A stretch of DNA of 64,000 nt from Penelope pileata (taxonomy: Eukaryota > Chordata > Aves > Galliformes > Cracidae). Position numbers and translations under genes: made by a program. Below the pieces are notes generated by a model, which made no database searches, had not been told where the DNA came from, and saw only the letters and a list, made by a program, of their open reading frames with translations. This document shows positions 14,072 to 27,194 of this stretch, piece by piece. Each line of letters opens with the position of its first letter. The stretch's first letter is position 1. The stretch is taken from the NCBI GenBank assembly GCA_013396635.1, contig WBMW01005916.1:496994-560993 (forward strand), written 5' to 3'.

Positions 14072-16159
14072 GCACAACTCCCATCCACACAACTCTCACG
14101 GGAAAAAAAAAACAAACATGAAGGGTTACAGAAACCTGGAGAAATTCAAAATACATATTAAATGGTCAGATAGGGAGAATCAAGTACTTGCACAAAGTTG
14201 AGAAAAGGGAATAAAATTAAAATTGTCCCAGTCTCAACAATCATAAAGTTCAGCCTTCAAAACATTCCAAACCCTGGCAACACAGTTATACTTTCAGCTT
14301 AGTGGAAATCAAGGGGGTTGGTTAATTAATCAGAGAAGAAAGTTACCTCCGAGTGGTTTGAGTGAGGAGACTACTGGAGGCCTTCACAGTAATAAAACTC
14401 TCAGTAGTGAGTTTTTGGTTGTTTTAAAGCTGACAAAAAAAAAAGTCAGCTGCTAATACCAGGTGGGGCAAAATCTTAATACTGTTGAAGTCACTTTCCG
14501 ACACCCTGGGTAAAGACAGTCCCTACTTCAGTCAACATTTCTACCAGGCCAGTGCCATCAGGAAGATAACTCTGGCCTTGGTCCATGGCCAAGCGGCCAT
14601 CTTGTGGAGCGGCCCCGTGCCACCCTGGGTCCAGGCCTGCCCACAAAGGTCAGAGACAAGTGAGCGCAGTCTGACCACAGCTTCCCAGAAGCTCACCTCA
14701 GGCAGCACCTAAAGAGTCAGGAAAACCACATGCTAGAGGAGCAACGTGCACTCCTGCAGCCGTCTGCACGCACTCAGCTTTCACTCATTGCTAAAAGGCA
14801 GCAGGCCACTAAGTCCCAAAGTACCTCCCAAGCTCCCAGTACAGAGAGGACGAACAGCCCCATACCATAAACCATTTTTCCCCAAAATCCCCATCTTCTG
14901 TCCTTGCCCAAGACCTGGAAGAAAAGCATGGCTGCCTTGTCTTACATTAGAGAAGAGCCGACAGCCCGCTCACCAGCTGCACTGCATGCTGGGCCGATTG
15001 AAGGCAGAGGGTATGAGGAACGCCACGGATCAGCCCCGTGTGATGAAATCCCCGTTTTTACATTTCAGATCTAAGGCAGCACACGCTGACAACAAGGATT
15101 GCTCCTGGGTGGCTGTGCAAGCCAAAGCTTTTACTGTTCTCTCCCATTCATTTTGTCCACTAGCACATTTGAAATGGTGACTGCCTTTGCATACATTCCC
15201 TCACCAACTTCCTCAACAACAGCTCACAGAACCAGCTTAAAGCATCTAAAATCGCCTCCCTGAACTGCAGCTCCCAGATCCCAAATTATAAACAATGCTT
15301 TTAAAAAGGCTGTTTTTGAGCAAACTGTGTACAACACTGCATTTAGCACCATTCTTGTGTAACATGAAAGGAGGAAATACCACTAATGGCTTCTAACCTG
15401 TTTTTCATTATTGTTGCTGAGAAGAGCGTGCTAAGTGTAATACCAGCGACAGGAACAGGCTGAAGTGTGGGTGTGTGGCAGGTATAAGTCTGCTTTTCTT
15501 CACCTTCACGAGAATCAGTAATTCTTTTCATATTACATTATTATCAGGGGAGCATATCATGTCACCACGTGGCAGAAAATAATTTGTTCCTCTTCCCACC
15601 TGTTTTTTACATCCAAATTCTTACCTGATAGCAACTGATGATGACAAAACAAGGCAAAATCAAGTTTTACTTTCCTCCTTAACTATTTTCCCATAATGAA
15701 GCGAATCTCTGCAAAATCCTTTTCTCTGCCTGGCCGCTCTGTCTCAGTGGCTCAGCACAAATACATTTTTGACAAGGGGAACGTTCCTTTTGAGGCAAGA
15801 AATAACACTCTGTCTGGTCTGCCAAAGCTGCAGCTCATGTATCTGCCCTCTCGCATGCCATCAGTTCTGGATTTCCCCGCAAACAACACATAGATGTCTT
15901 GGTCAGCACGCATTAAAGGCTTAAGCTCTACATTTCTTTGAAAGAAAATTAAACAGTGGGAATATGCTAAATGATAAAAATAAACAGGAGGGGATGGGTG
16001 GTAACAGAAAAAAAGAAAAAAGAGAGAGAGAGAAGAAAGGGCCTTCTCTGTTGCCAATGACACTGCATCTGGGGCAGCGGCACGGCACGCACTCTGCAGG
16101 ACACACGACGAACCCCTTGTTGCATGCAGGATTTATGGCCGGGCTGGCTCTTCACGAGG

Positions 16160-16178
16160 CTCTCTCTCTCTCTCTCTC
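16160..16178. repeat. (CT)n microsatellite
   Basis: About nine uninterrupted CT units. Confidence 0.9.
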
Positions 16179-16605
16179 AGCGACGAGCTTCAGTTGCACA
16201 GACGCTCCCCCATCGCCCTTTGCGTGAGGCTTTACTGCCATCTAGTGGCACTTTCTGAAGCCTGCACGGTGCTGGTTCTGCAGAGCTCCAGGAAGCACCC
16301 ACGGTCCCTCCCCACTGCACTGCCCGTCCTTCAGAGGCAGGGCCGGGGACACCGCAATTGCTGCAGGGTGATTGAGCACCTCCCTACGTGCCCAGCAGTG
16401 TGCTGTACGCAGTCATCCTGGTCTTGCAACGGTTGGAAAAAAAGCACAAACCATAGATTTATATATGAAAGGGCTTTGCCCTGAGAGCAAACCCCAGCAC
16501 TAGGTGGGATGCGGCACCCGCCACGAGGATGGCAAAAAGCAAGAGGCCAGCTCTAGCACTGGCAAATGATGGAGAAAATAAGTGGCTGTGAAGCTGGACA
16601 GAGCT

Positions 16606-16663
16606 ATGGAGGGAAACAGAGATGCCCCAGGTCCATGGAGGGAAACAGAGATGCCCCAGGTCC
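16606..16663. repeat. Exact 29-base tandem duplication
   Basis: Two perfect adjacent copies (16606-16634 and 16635-16663) of a unit starting ATGGAGGGAAACAGAG and ending CCCCAGGTCC. Confidence 0.95.
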
Positions 16664-19600
16664 AGGCCAAAGCCCAGGCTCGCTGCCCAGAGGCAGGGAT
16701 GGAGTGAGAGGCAGGCTGCCTCCATGCTGAGCCTAGCTCGGGGCAGCCACGGCCCCGTGGTTCCTCTGCTGCTGTCCCTGCACTCCTGCAGCTGTGTCCT
16801 CTTAGGGATTTTTCTGGATAATCACTTCTCTTTTTGTTTAATCTTGCCTGGGTTAAGAGTAATTTCAGGATGGCGATGCTGAAAAATTGGTATAGCAGAA
16901 AGTCTTGAAGTAACTGTCATCTAAATACATATTTCCAAGGAAAAAAAAATCATAACAAGATGTTTCTCCAGTAAACTGCATAAAAGCACATCATACAAAC
17001 AGCTATGGAGCAGAGTGCTTAACAAAAGCCATCAACTAGTCAGGAAAGATCTGTGATACTGGCAAGAATGCAGGGAGCACAACTCAACCTAGGGGCCCTG
17101 CATGAGCATGTAAATACACAAAAATAGAAAAAGGATGTGCATAAAACAAAGCTATGCTGTGTGAACAACTGAACAACTGTCTTCTTTCAATTTTCAAGGT
17201 CTTAAATGAATAACCTTGTCAAATCCAGGGGGAAAAAAAGAATCACTGCCTCATTATTATCATCTTGAAATGTCCAAGTATCATCAGATTCTTTTCTCAG
17301 GTAAAATCCCATCAGTCTGGAGATTCACAGATACAAGCAAGGAAAGGATGTAGCCCAGAATGATATAATCATATAAACGTGTCGACATAAATAAGAAAGA
17401 AACAGGTAAGTATAAATGATTTCACTTTGAAATTAAAAGTCACTAATGGAAGGAAGGTACTCAACAATCATCTCAGCTAGTATCTGTTTCTGGTACAGAC
17501 ATGAGTACAATACTTGGTTGTTCTTGGCCTGTCTGGTACCGTGCTGTTAATTACCATGTAATTAAGCTGCCCCTGTAATGTACGTATCCATGGCATTTCC
17601 TAAGGATCTCAACACGTCTTTCAGACAGCAATAGGTATATTTTTTTATATTCTTGGAAAGCAGACACCCCTGTCTGCAGTCTACAAGCAGAGGAATTGAG
17701 GCAGGGTGCAGTGAAATACTTTGCATGAGAGTCCTTCGTGTCTTGATGCAGCACAGCAGTGTCCTAATCTCCATTTCATAACTATTTATGATAGTTTTCT
17801 CAGTCCAGAAGATTTCATTGACCAATATTATCAGTAAACATACCAGTGAATTAAGAGAATTTTCTCTTAGCATACTTACAACTCTTCCCTCACAAACAAG
17901 AGTTGTGTTTGAAAAAATTTTCATGGACATTTTACTTTGTGCCCATTACTGGAATATGTTCTGTTTCCAAATTAAAATACTTTTGGACAAATTTGTGTTT
18001 GATAACTGGACGAACAACTCTTAAGGCCTATCAGATGAACGGTACAGCAGCTATCATTAGGGTATCTTGTACCATTATACAGTCAACTACTAATACAGCC
18101 CAAAATATCCATATTTTTCAGGCCAAAATTACAAAAGGGAGCCTACCGTTCAGATGCACTAACACAAATGCAAAGTTGATTCGTTTAAATCACAAACTTA
18201 CTTACACACGTGTTTGCCCAGACTCTTCTGTGTGCTTCCATCACTGATGGCCACAGGCAGCTGTAGAACAAGCACATGGCATCCTCTTTAAGGAAACATA
18301 ATCAGAGCCAGGAAACAAAGACTGCAGAAGGAAGAAAATTGAACTTTACGATGTAGCACAAAAGATGAACGTTGTTCATTCCAGTATTGCTTTTCTATTT
18401 TTCAAGAATGAGTTGCTCTGTTTTTGGAGGGAGCAGGAAACACAAGCTGTGTTACTTGAACCACCTTTAATAGTTCAGTCATCTCTGGATGTAAACACAT
18501 ACTCATACACTGAATTCTCAGGGCAGGAGCTGAGATGAATGTAAATAAATGTGGATGTAAGCAGTGGGTATGAACCTGTGGATGTGAAATCGGATGCCAA
18601 CGCGGAAGTGCCTTCAGTTGCCTCGCTGATTAATGTACTGGAAAGACTAGCATAACTTTCAAGGACAGCGTGCTCTGTGATCAATTGGCTGGATTTTCTT
18701 GAAACCTTTAATATACCATGCAGTAAAGGGATAATAAAATAATCTCCCTGCATTTTCAGCACCTAGCAGGAATGTGAGCTACACACGAATACATCCTGCA
18801 TGATCCAAGACAAATGTGCTATAATGACAGAAGCGTTTCTGAGCCTCTCTAGTACAAGCTGCCATGAAAAAGCATTTCCACTCTGAAAAACAAAAGGCAG
18901 AGAAAGAGGAAGGCTTTAAGATCACCAGTCTTGCAATAGCTAATCTCAGGCTCCAGCCTGTACTCCTTCCTCTTCAAAGATTGCAGCATTTTTCCTCAGC
19001 TGGCATATTCCCTGTACTGTATCTACAGGGAAATATGTCTGCTTAGTCACACATCTTTTCCAGTTGTTTATTCAATCATTATTTCAAGCTCTTATTTCCC
19101 TCTCATTTCACAATATCAGGTATGAAGGTTGTTGTGTGGCCTTTTAACACTTCCTTAGTGTTTGAGGATATTGCTGGAGATAGCCTTGGGCAAGTGAGCC
19201 TTCCTGTCATTATTTTTCCAAGGACACTGGGCTCACCTAGATCCTCTTAAATCTTCTTCACAATGTCTCTATGGACAACAATGGAGTATTTTCAGCTCAT
19301 GGATCTTCTCTTTAGAATAATCTACCTACACAGCAATAGTCGTATTCAGTCTGAGCAAAAATGCATTTTTTGCTAGGTTTTCCATCTAGTTACAGAGTCA
19401 TAACATGTCTCAGCTCTATCTATCTGAATTCAAAATAAGCAGCCTTTAATGTATTTAATGCTACAGCTTTAAAAAGGCCTAGGAAAAGCTTTGCAGCAGA
19501 ATTTGTTTCCTGAGAAGATAAGAGCAGGGAGAATAATTTCTGATTTCATGGCTGGAGCTCCGTATTAAGAGGTCTTCTCAGTTGTCTTTCAGCAAATAAA

Positions 19601-20154
19601 AATACCCAGCTACTCCCCCCTGTTCTCCGCCAGGGAACCTCTGAGCCCTCCACACAATGTCCCACCACGAGAGGTGCGAGGGATGCTGTCAACAACACGC
19701 TACATGTCACCAGCGCCACTAACACTGGTGACACTGGCCAAGGAAGTCCACCTGGTCACACCAGGGCAGGAGAACCAAGCACGAGTCCCCACCCACTCTC
19801 TCACTGTCTCCAGCTCGAGACACCCCTAGCACTGCACAGCCCAGCAATGAGTACCTGCTGCCTCGATGTTATTTTCCTCTTTTTATTCCAGAGAATAACT
19901 CCGTGCTCACAGTGTTCCCTCACTTGAGGGCACCACAGCCAACATCACTCTGCAGGTAATGCCCCAGCAGCTGTTATGCCACCTTCACCTCCTTTTGGGG
20001 GTCTCGAGAGCCCCATTCCCACGTCAGCACCCACATTCCCACACAAGACCATCATCTCTCCCCAAAATAACACCCTGAGTGACCTGCAAGACCAAAACAA
20101 GTAAACTTCATGGAAAGAGGTCTTCTTTCAAAAGCTAATGTTCAAGTGTGTCTA

Positions 20155-20718
20155 TGAGGGCTGCTCCTAAAGTAATACCTCCTATTTTATTATGTTGGCT
20201 CACGATGACAGAGGCAGATGTTGGTGGCATGGCAGTAGAGGCTGAACCTTCCCACCAATATTCCATTCCATTTTGTTGCCATGTGACAGATGGCAGCAGA
20301 GGGGCAGTCTGACACAGTGGTGTCTGACATGGGAGTGTGGATGGAGCAAAGGCGTGGAACTGAATTCCTCCGTGAGGAAATAATGGCACCCACTGATATT
20401 CAACGCTTGCTGAGTGTTGATGGAGACCAAACAGTGGGTGTGAGCACAGTGAGTGAGGCAGTGGGTGGTGCCTTTCAGCAGTGACAACAGCAATGTGAAA
20501 GACAAGCCACATTCTAGACAGCCACACAGATTGTTACAAGCGTGGCATGCAGGCTCTTGTTCATCACTGGCAAAAACACACAGCTACTGGTGGTGACTAT
20601 GTTGAAAAAGAGTGTTTTGTAGCTCAGAATTTACTTTATCAAACAGTGTTATTGTGCTCTCTGTACCTGTTGTAGTTTCCATGGAAGTAAATAGGATGCA
20701 TTACATTTAAAGAGACAT
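20155..20718 (+). mobile_element. Internally deleted mariner element (Galluhop/Mariner1-like)
   Basis: The element starts after a TA with GAGGGCTGCTCCTAAAGTAA and ends with TAAATAGGATGCATTACATT, an imperfect inverted copy of TAAAGTAATACCTCCTATTTTA. The outer part of the right terminal repeat has decayed. Inside are two remnants of a mariner-type transposase on the plus strand: an N-terminal helix-turn-helix piece (MEQRRGTEFLREE, PTDIQRLLSVDGD) and a C-terminal piece (GGDYVEKECFVAQNLLYQ). Frameshifts and stops are present and the catalytic core is missing. At about 565 bases it is less than half the length of an autonomous mariner (about 1.3 kb), so it is non-autonomous and inactive. The family name is from memory of chicken repeats. 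Confidence 0.82.
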
Positions 20719-20731
20719 ATGTGGAGAGCCA

Positions 20732-20775
20732 GAAAAGGGAAGGAAAAGGGGAAGGAAAAAAAGAGAGAGAGAGGC
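20732..20775. repeat. Purine-only tract downstream of the mariner
   Basis: AAAAGGGAAGGAAAAGGGGA-type sequence runs into (GA)n. It is nearly all purine on the plus strand. Confidence 0.8.
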
Positions 20776-22535
20776 AGAGTGCTGCATGCTAGCACTCCCT
20801 GGACTGTCAAGTAGAGGCATGCTTCACTGAGTAGTTATATGACACTTTTCACCTCTCAAATCAAGGATGCTTTTGAAGCCTCCGTATCTGTCAGTCTTCA
20901 CACCCCAATGTGACACCCAAGGTAGTATCTCCTGCTCACCTGCTGTATGGGACTGGCCACAGCTTTAGCAGCTGCCTGCCGCCTGGTCACAGCCTACCCA
21001 TCACTTTCCCAGACAAAATGATTCTGTCACTAGAAAACACTGTACAAAAGCTTCCTAGAGAAAAAGATGTCTGTCGAGTTTCTCCATTCCAGTTGCTTTA
21101 CTTGAAGCTGAGGCTTGCTTCTCATGCTCTTGCTTCAAAGCTCGCTGTATTTGGATGAAGGACATCAGTGCCTGTGAATCCTTTCATCAGAGAAACACAG
21201 ACTATTTAATTTTACAGTTGTGCCTCTTTTCCACAAGGAATACAGAGAATCCATTAGTAATCACACATCAGAGAGTGCATCCACCTACATGTTCCTCTCC
21301 TTTGGCAATTGTATAATTACACAATCATCTCTTATCAAAGAAACTTTTCCCTTTAACTTCTACACAATAATTGCCCATGGCTTTGCATCCCTTTATCTCC
21401 CACAAAGAGATGGAAACTCTAAAAAATACGCGTGTCGAGAGTTGTTCTGCTTTCTTTCAAACAGCCGATCACAGGGCATGTGCAGGCAGAAGTGTTAATC
21501 TACTCCCAAAGCAGCACAGAGCAGAGTTCAACAAGGTGCCCCAGACAGCAAGTGACAGAGGCACAGCCATGGGTCTGTGGACCTGCAGGCTGCTGCGGCT
21601 CTGTCTTTGCACATTGCTCCTTCCCTCTCCTTTAATTCCTTGCTGGCATTTTGTTATTAGTCCCCACGCAGTAAACAATAGGTTGCAAATTCTGACAAAA
21701 GGAACGGCTGAAATGATTATTCATCCCTCCAAGAGATTGCTCTGCGAGCCGAGAGCTGCATGTTCTGCATTCTGTGACTAAGATACAGTCCCATGTGTTT
21801 TCCCAGTTCAATCAAGTGTGCGAGGAACTGTCACAACAGTCCCTGATGCCAAGAAAATAAAATTTAGGGTGGAATGGTAAACCTGAGTTGCATTTCAATG
21901 GAATTTCATTTGCACCTGTTTTCTCTACTCTTTGTTTATTTTATTCTTTTTTAATCTTTATTGACAATTCATTAAAGCGTTATCATTCCTCTAAACAGCA
22001 AAAGAAAAGGGAGTTGTTATTGTACCTGTCTGGATAATTGTTGCTGACGTGTTGTCAAATCCTTAGAAGTGGCTATATATCTTTCATGTCAGGCCACTGG
22101 GACTGATACAAAAACATTTTCAGGCATCTGTAGATTTTTTTCCTGCCTGTAGAAGAAGACGTAAAAAGAACAAATAAGTCAAAATGATAAATTATGACAG
22201 AAAAAAAATCAACATTTGAATTGCTTGATAATAGCGAGAGCGAGGGCTTGAGGGAAGATTAGTGCAGCGTCAGGAAGGAACAGAACTGAAAGTTATTTAA
22301 AAGTAACAGAAACCCTCTAGGATCTACAATCCCACCATTGTTTCCCTTTGGAAAAGCAGTTTTCAGAAGCTCCAATTAACCTTAATTGAATTCTGCCTTA
22401 GCAATATCTAGAATTTTAATTGAGTGGGAAGGTGATCATAAATCTCTGTTCAAATGCAGCTTCGCCATTAGCTATTCCCAGAATGGCGTGGCAACGTCTC
22501 ACAAAGAAGGACAAGGCTGTTCTGCGGGTGAAGGG

Positions 22536-22835
22536 AGCTTATAAAACAGATGGAAACCGACTTTTTGCATGGTCTGACAGTGATAGGACAAGGGGAAATG
22601 GTTTTAAACTAAAAGAGGGGGATTTAGGCTAGGTGCTAGGTTCTTTACTCAGAGGGTGGTGAGGCACTGGAACAGCTGCCCAGAGAAGCTGTGGGTGCCC
22701 CATCCCTGGAGGCGTTCAAGGCCAGGTTGGATGGGCCCTGGGCAGCCTGATCTGGTGGGTGGCAGCCCTGCCCACAGCAAGGGGGTTGGAACTGGGTGGG
22801 CTTTAAAGTCCCTCCCAACCCAAACCATTCTATGA
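22536..22835 (+). mobile_element. CR1 LINE 3'-end fragment
   Basis: The sequence includes GATAGGACAAGGGGAAATGG, TTTTAAACTAAAAGAGGG, GGTGGTGAGGCACTGGAACA, CCATCCCTGGAGGCGTTCAA and CCCTCCCAACCCAAACCATT, followed by TCTATGAG. These are hallmarks of the 3' untranslated end of avian CR1. It is 5'-truncated, as nearly all copies are, and sits in the plus orientation. Confidence 0.93.
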
Positions 22836-23914
22836 GTCCATAAGGCAGGTGTCAGTCCATAAAACAACTGTTCAGAGGTGAAAATCCCAGCAGCAAAAGC
22901 CAGTCCTGTGGTCAGCCATTTTCCCCAGCGCTGGGAGCTGAGGAAGAAGGAGCACTTCCTGTGACCAACACATGCATGCACACCCTGCCCGCTGCATCCT
23001 TTAAAGGCATTAGCAAAAACTCCTCGTCTGAGAGAGATGTCCCAGACTTTGCACCTCTCAGGCACCAGAAGGCGCCTACCCACCGCACTGCACAGCTATA
23101 GCACATAGAAGGGAGCTCCTCAGCCCCCACTGAGCACACATTTACTGACACTGAGCTGGCATGGCCAGAGGCAGAAGGGAGCTGACTGAACCAAGTCACC
23201 TCACTCAGGCGCAAGGCAGCCCCACTGCCCGCACAGGCAGGGCTCAGGGAGAGCTGCTCTCTCCAGCAGCCTGGAGAAAGAGCCTACAGACCCAAGTCCA
23301 GGACATTGCAACGATCAGCCAAGGGCTGAGCACATGGTATGTATCCAACACAGGAGCATCGGGCTCACAAACGCAAAGTTCTCCTAGGAAAAGCAGAACT
23401 GATAACACCGATCCGGGAGCAAGAGACAGAAGTAATTTCCATGTTCTCCATGTTCATACCTCACCTTCCAGCAGAAGGCTTTTCAGCTGGCTCTGAAAGG
23501 GTGGGTGCACACAGGAGCAACCTGGGGACAAAGAGGATGCCTGAACCCACAGCCACCACACAGCCACCTGCCTTTATTTCATCCCAAGCCCAGGGAAGCT
23601 GCAGCTGAACCTGAGGTCTGCAAGGCAGTTCAACATCTGACTGGCACTGCCAGCCCACTGATCCCCCGCACCTGCTGGCTGCGAGTTCAGCTCCCAGTGG
23701 GAGCTCTGACTTCAGAAGAATAACTGATTTTAAAGCATTTTTGTCATCTTCGCTCCATGATAGGCTTCCGCCGCTGAGGAGGGGGCAGCTGCCACCAAGG
23801 TGGGGCTTTTCTGACTTTAATGCTCCACAAAGGAAGAAAAAGTAATTCTGCAATGTATAAAAGGGTGCACGAATGTTCTCAAGCCTCTTTCAAACCTGCC
23901 TGGTTCTCCCCAGC

Positions 23915-24044
23915 ATATAAGAATGATGGAAAGAGGATTTTTACAAGTGATAGGACAAGGAGTAGTGGTTTTAAACTAAAAGAGGGTGGTGAGGCACTGG
24001 AGCAGACTGCCCCAAGAAGTTATTAGTGCCCTATCCCTAGAAGC
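23915..24044 (+). mobile_element. CR1 LINE fragment with internal deletion
   Basis: ATAAGAATGATGGAAAGAGG, GATAGGACAAGGAGTAGTGG and TTTTAAACTAAAAGAGGGTG match the copy at 22.5 kb. Relative to that copy, 37 bases are missing at an AGAGGG repeat. Similarity fades after CCCTATCCCTAGAAGC, so the 3' terminus is also lost. Confidence 0.88.
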
Positions 24045-27000
24045 AGAAAGGAGCAAACATAGACATGTCTTCTCTGCTCACTCTGCCACAGCTTCCAAGA
24101 GCCTCTCAGCCCTCGAACCCCTTGAGGCTCAAGGGACAGCTGGAGACACACAGGGGCAGCATGGCCTGTCGCGCTAAAGGACACCTCCATGTCTAGACCC
24201 ACCAGACAAGTGTCCTGGGCAAGTCACCCACCTGTGGCAGCACGGGGGATGGCTTGGGCTTGGCCAAGGGTGGGAGGGAAGGACAGAGGAAAACAGCCAG
24301 CCCCGCATCCTCACGCACCCTGTGGCCCCTGGCAGGCAAAGCCCAGCCCTCCCTCTCCAGGCAGCACTGCCTGGCGAAACAGCCAGCCCCAGCCAGGACT
24401 GCCTTCAGCCTACGCAAATGCATTTTCCATGGCATCTTTCATAAGGCAGGCTATTATTTTCCTGGCAACTCACCCATGAGCTGCTGAGCAATGGGCAGGT
24501 TTTCCCCTTTGATGGTAACGCTCATGACACAGAAATACTGATTGCATCTCTACAGCACCCAAATTCAGTCCTTTTAATTCAAGTTTTGTTGTTGTTTTTC
24601 CCAGCACAGCAAGAATGTCTCCTTTAAAATATCTCTCTCTTGTTTGGTATCATGGATGGTCTATTTCTCTGGCAGTAAAATATCCACTCTGTCATCAGGT
24701 TTGGAGTTGAAATCAATCCAGAAACACAGTGTTAGTTCAATAACGATCCATTTCGGTGGAATAAATCCGCAGCACCCAGCTGCCCGCCCAGAGCCCACCC
24801 CTGTCCATCAGCATGGGGCTGGGGCCGTGCTCCTCCCTCCCCACACGCCATCCCGACGCTGCCTTTCAAACGCCCATGGATATTTGATGCTCAGCTACAA
24901 GGGTCGCATAATGGAGGCAATGCATCTTCAGTGGAGAAAAATGACAGCCACAATAAGGCGACTAAACCAATTCATCACTTAATGCAAAGCATTATTGCGC
25001 TGCAGCCGGAGCAGCGCGCCGGGATTGATTACAAACAGGATGACATCTCCCTACGGACTGTCTGCTATATTATTATAAATAAATACCCATTCATTTTGGA
25101 GTCTGTATTACTGCAGAGGATAGATTATAGCTCGGGTACACAGTAAATATCCCATTGAGCACAATGTCCCTTCCTTGCCAACAAATGAGTTTTGTCTCAC
25201 ATAATACAGTTTCGTGAACAAGATAAGGGAACGGAGAAACACCAGGAGACAGAGAGATCTGCCAAAATCTCGATGAATATTAAGGAGCTATTTCCATGAA
25301 CGACACACCAAAACTTCAGCCGCTCATCAGCAGAGGGGAGCTGAGGGGGTAGGCAGCTGTGGGAGGGTCCTAAAAGGGAGCAAGTGCCAAAACTTCCCCA
25401 AGCCCTCTGCCATAACTAAGCAAACCTTTCTCTTTCCAAACTTTCCCCATCCCCTATAAAATAAATAACAAGTGTCCCATTTCACAGATAAGGAGGCTGA
25501 ACAGATAGCAAACAAATTAGAACCCAAGGGAATCCAGGAAGCTGCTGAAGAGCCAGGAGCTCAGCCAGACTCCCAGCTGCCGATGCCAGTGCCTTGCTGT
25601 CTTCCCCCATCCCGGGGGAGGCCTCACACAGGCAAGAGAGCAGCTTCGGTAAGAAACAGCACTGTTTGCTAATGTGGCTAGCAGAATATCAAGCAGAAAC
25701 AAAAGTGGTATTTTTCTTCCTCTCCACATCCTCTCCTTTCTGTATTTTCCTACACTTCACCAGCAGAGAAGCCCTTCTCTACACAAACAAGGAAAAAGTG
25801 AAGATAATCAGGCAATTTTCCATCTCCAGTCAAAATGGCAGTTTTCCCTCTGATTACACATCCCAAACCACACAAAGATTGCTCCATTTCCTTTGAATGT
25901 TTTACAAAAAGCGATGACCATTCTCCACTGGCAGCTGCTGGCTTCCTCCCTATCCATTATTTTCACCCAAGGCCCATCCAAGCATATTTTGTAAACGATT
26001 TAACTGATAATCATCCAATGTGGAGCTCTCTTCCCATTTCTCTTAGGGTCTAATTGAACCCCGTGGACAGTCCTGAAGGGGATTTGGAGCTGCTCTGGTG
26101 TTTCTGCTTCCCAGGGAACCCATCATCACCCTTCACAGGCATGGTCTTTCCAGCCTGACCCTGAAAACGCACACATATTGCTGAGAAGCTAAGACAAGAA
26201 CAGAGATGAATCATAGTGAAACGAGATATACGTATTTTGTGTCCTGACTCTGTACCTCAAAATAGCCACAAAGTTTGCACGGGATCAAGAATTTTGCTTG
26301 TGTTCTGGTAAATATGAAAAAAGAAAAAACACCAGAGCCACTGCACTCCATCCCTCCTTCCTGTAAGTGCCACACGGAGGTGCTCAGCACCGGCCCCTCC
26401 CTTTCACCAGAAAGGGAGCAGATCTGCTGAAAAAAATCAATTACATCAGACACACGTGCCTGTGAATGCAACTCAAGCCCATGAGCCCCATCCAGTGCAG
26501 TATCAAATGGGCAGCACCACTTGTTAAACTTGCATCTGGGTGAGAGCACTGACCATTCCCAAACTTCATGGTGTTCAAGTGCCAGGAGCCAGATGAGACC
26601 AGGTCATCTCTTCCTACTTCTCTTAGTGAGCTCCAAAATCACATGAAAACAGCGTAATGAACAAGGGTGTGCATGTGTCATCCCTTAGGGAAGGGGGAAA
26701 AAATGGCCACAGGGTGAAATAAAGGCAGGTCTGGCACTGACAGCGTGTTTATATGCTCCATTGCCTGCCAACCTGAAAAGAAGCAATACTCCCAGTGCAG
26801 CAAAGCACAGCTCTAAACTCTCTGTTCCAAGTTAAAATCTTTAAGGAAGCAAATTCTATAATTCAGAGGACATCTGCGATGTTCACCTCACACCAAAATG
26901 TAAATAAACAGTAGCAGAAGCCGGGCTTGCCTTGTTATCCACTCTGCCTAAAGCACTGTTTATTAGTGCCAGAACTAGTTGATGGCAGCATCCCTAGAAC

Positions 27001-27194
27001 TGATTAAAAACCTGGAGGAAAAAGAGGAGGAAAAATGGCACTATGCTGTGCAAGAACCGTTTACTCTTTCCAGATAAGATAACACATGCATGGAGGCTAA
27101 TGCAGCCAGTAAAAACTGCCCAGCACACACACCTGCGCTTGCCCAGAAGGAGCTGTGGATGACCAGGTGGGGAAGGTCCCTGGGAAGCTCCCTG
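24045..27194. other. Intergenic DNA, no gene recognised
   Basis: Mixed composition. The segment 24890-25170 is complex, non-repetitive AT/GC-balanced sequence with several homeodomain-like TAAT words. No coding potential is evident. Confidence 0.6.

Larger units (their letters stand above)
1..20154. other. Intergenic DNA, no gene recognised
   Basis: AT-rich, non-repetitive sequence with open frames no longer than about 145 codons, none resembling a known protein and none with convincing splice-site pairs. It contains two gaps at poly-A tracts, T runs at about 5093-5120, and the simple repeats listed separately. In mammals the interval upstream of NOCT is a large gene-poor region next to SLC7A11; whether that holds here cannot be seen. 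Confidence 0.7.

Noticed and set aside
13687..14115. 142-codon open frame with a run of Phe
   Set aside because: The Phe run is the poly-A/GAA simple repeat read on the other strand, and no similarity is seen.
20135..20527. 130-codon open frame on the minus strand
   Set aside because: It is antisense to the mariner remnant, whose transposase similarity is on the plus strand.
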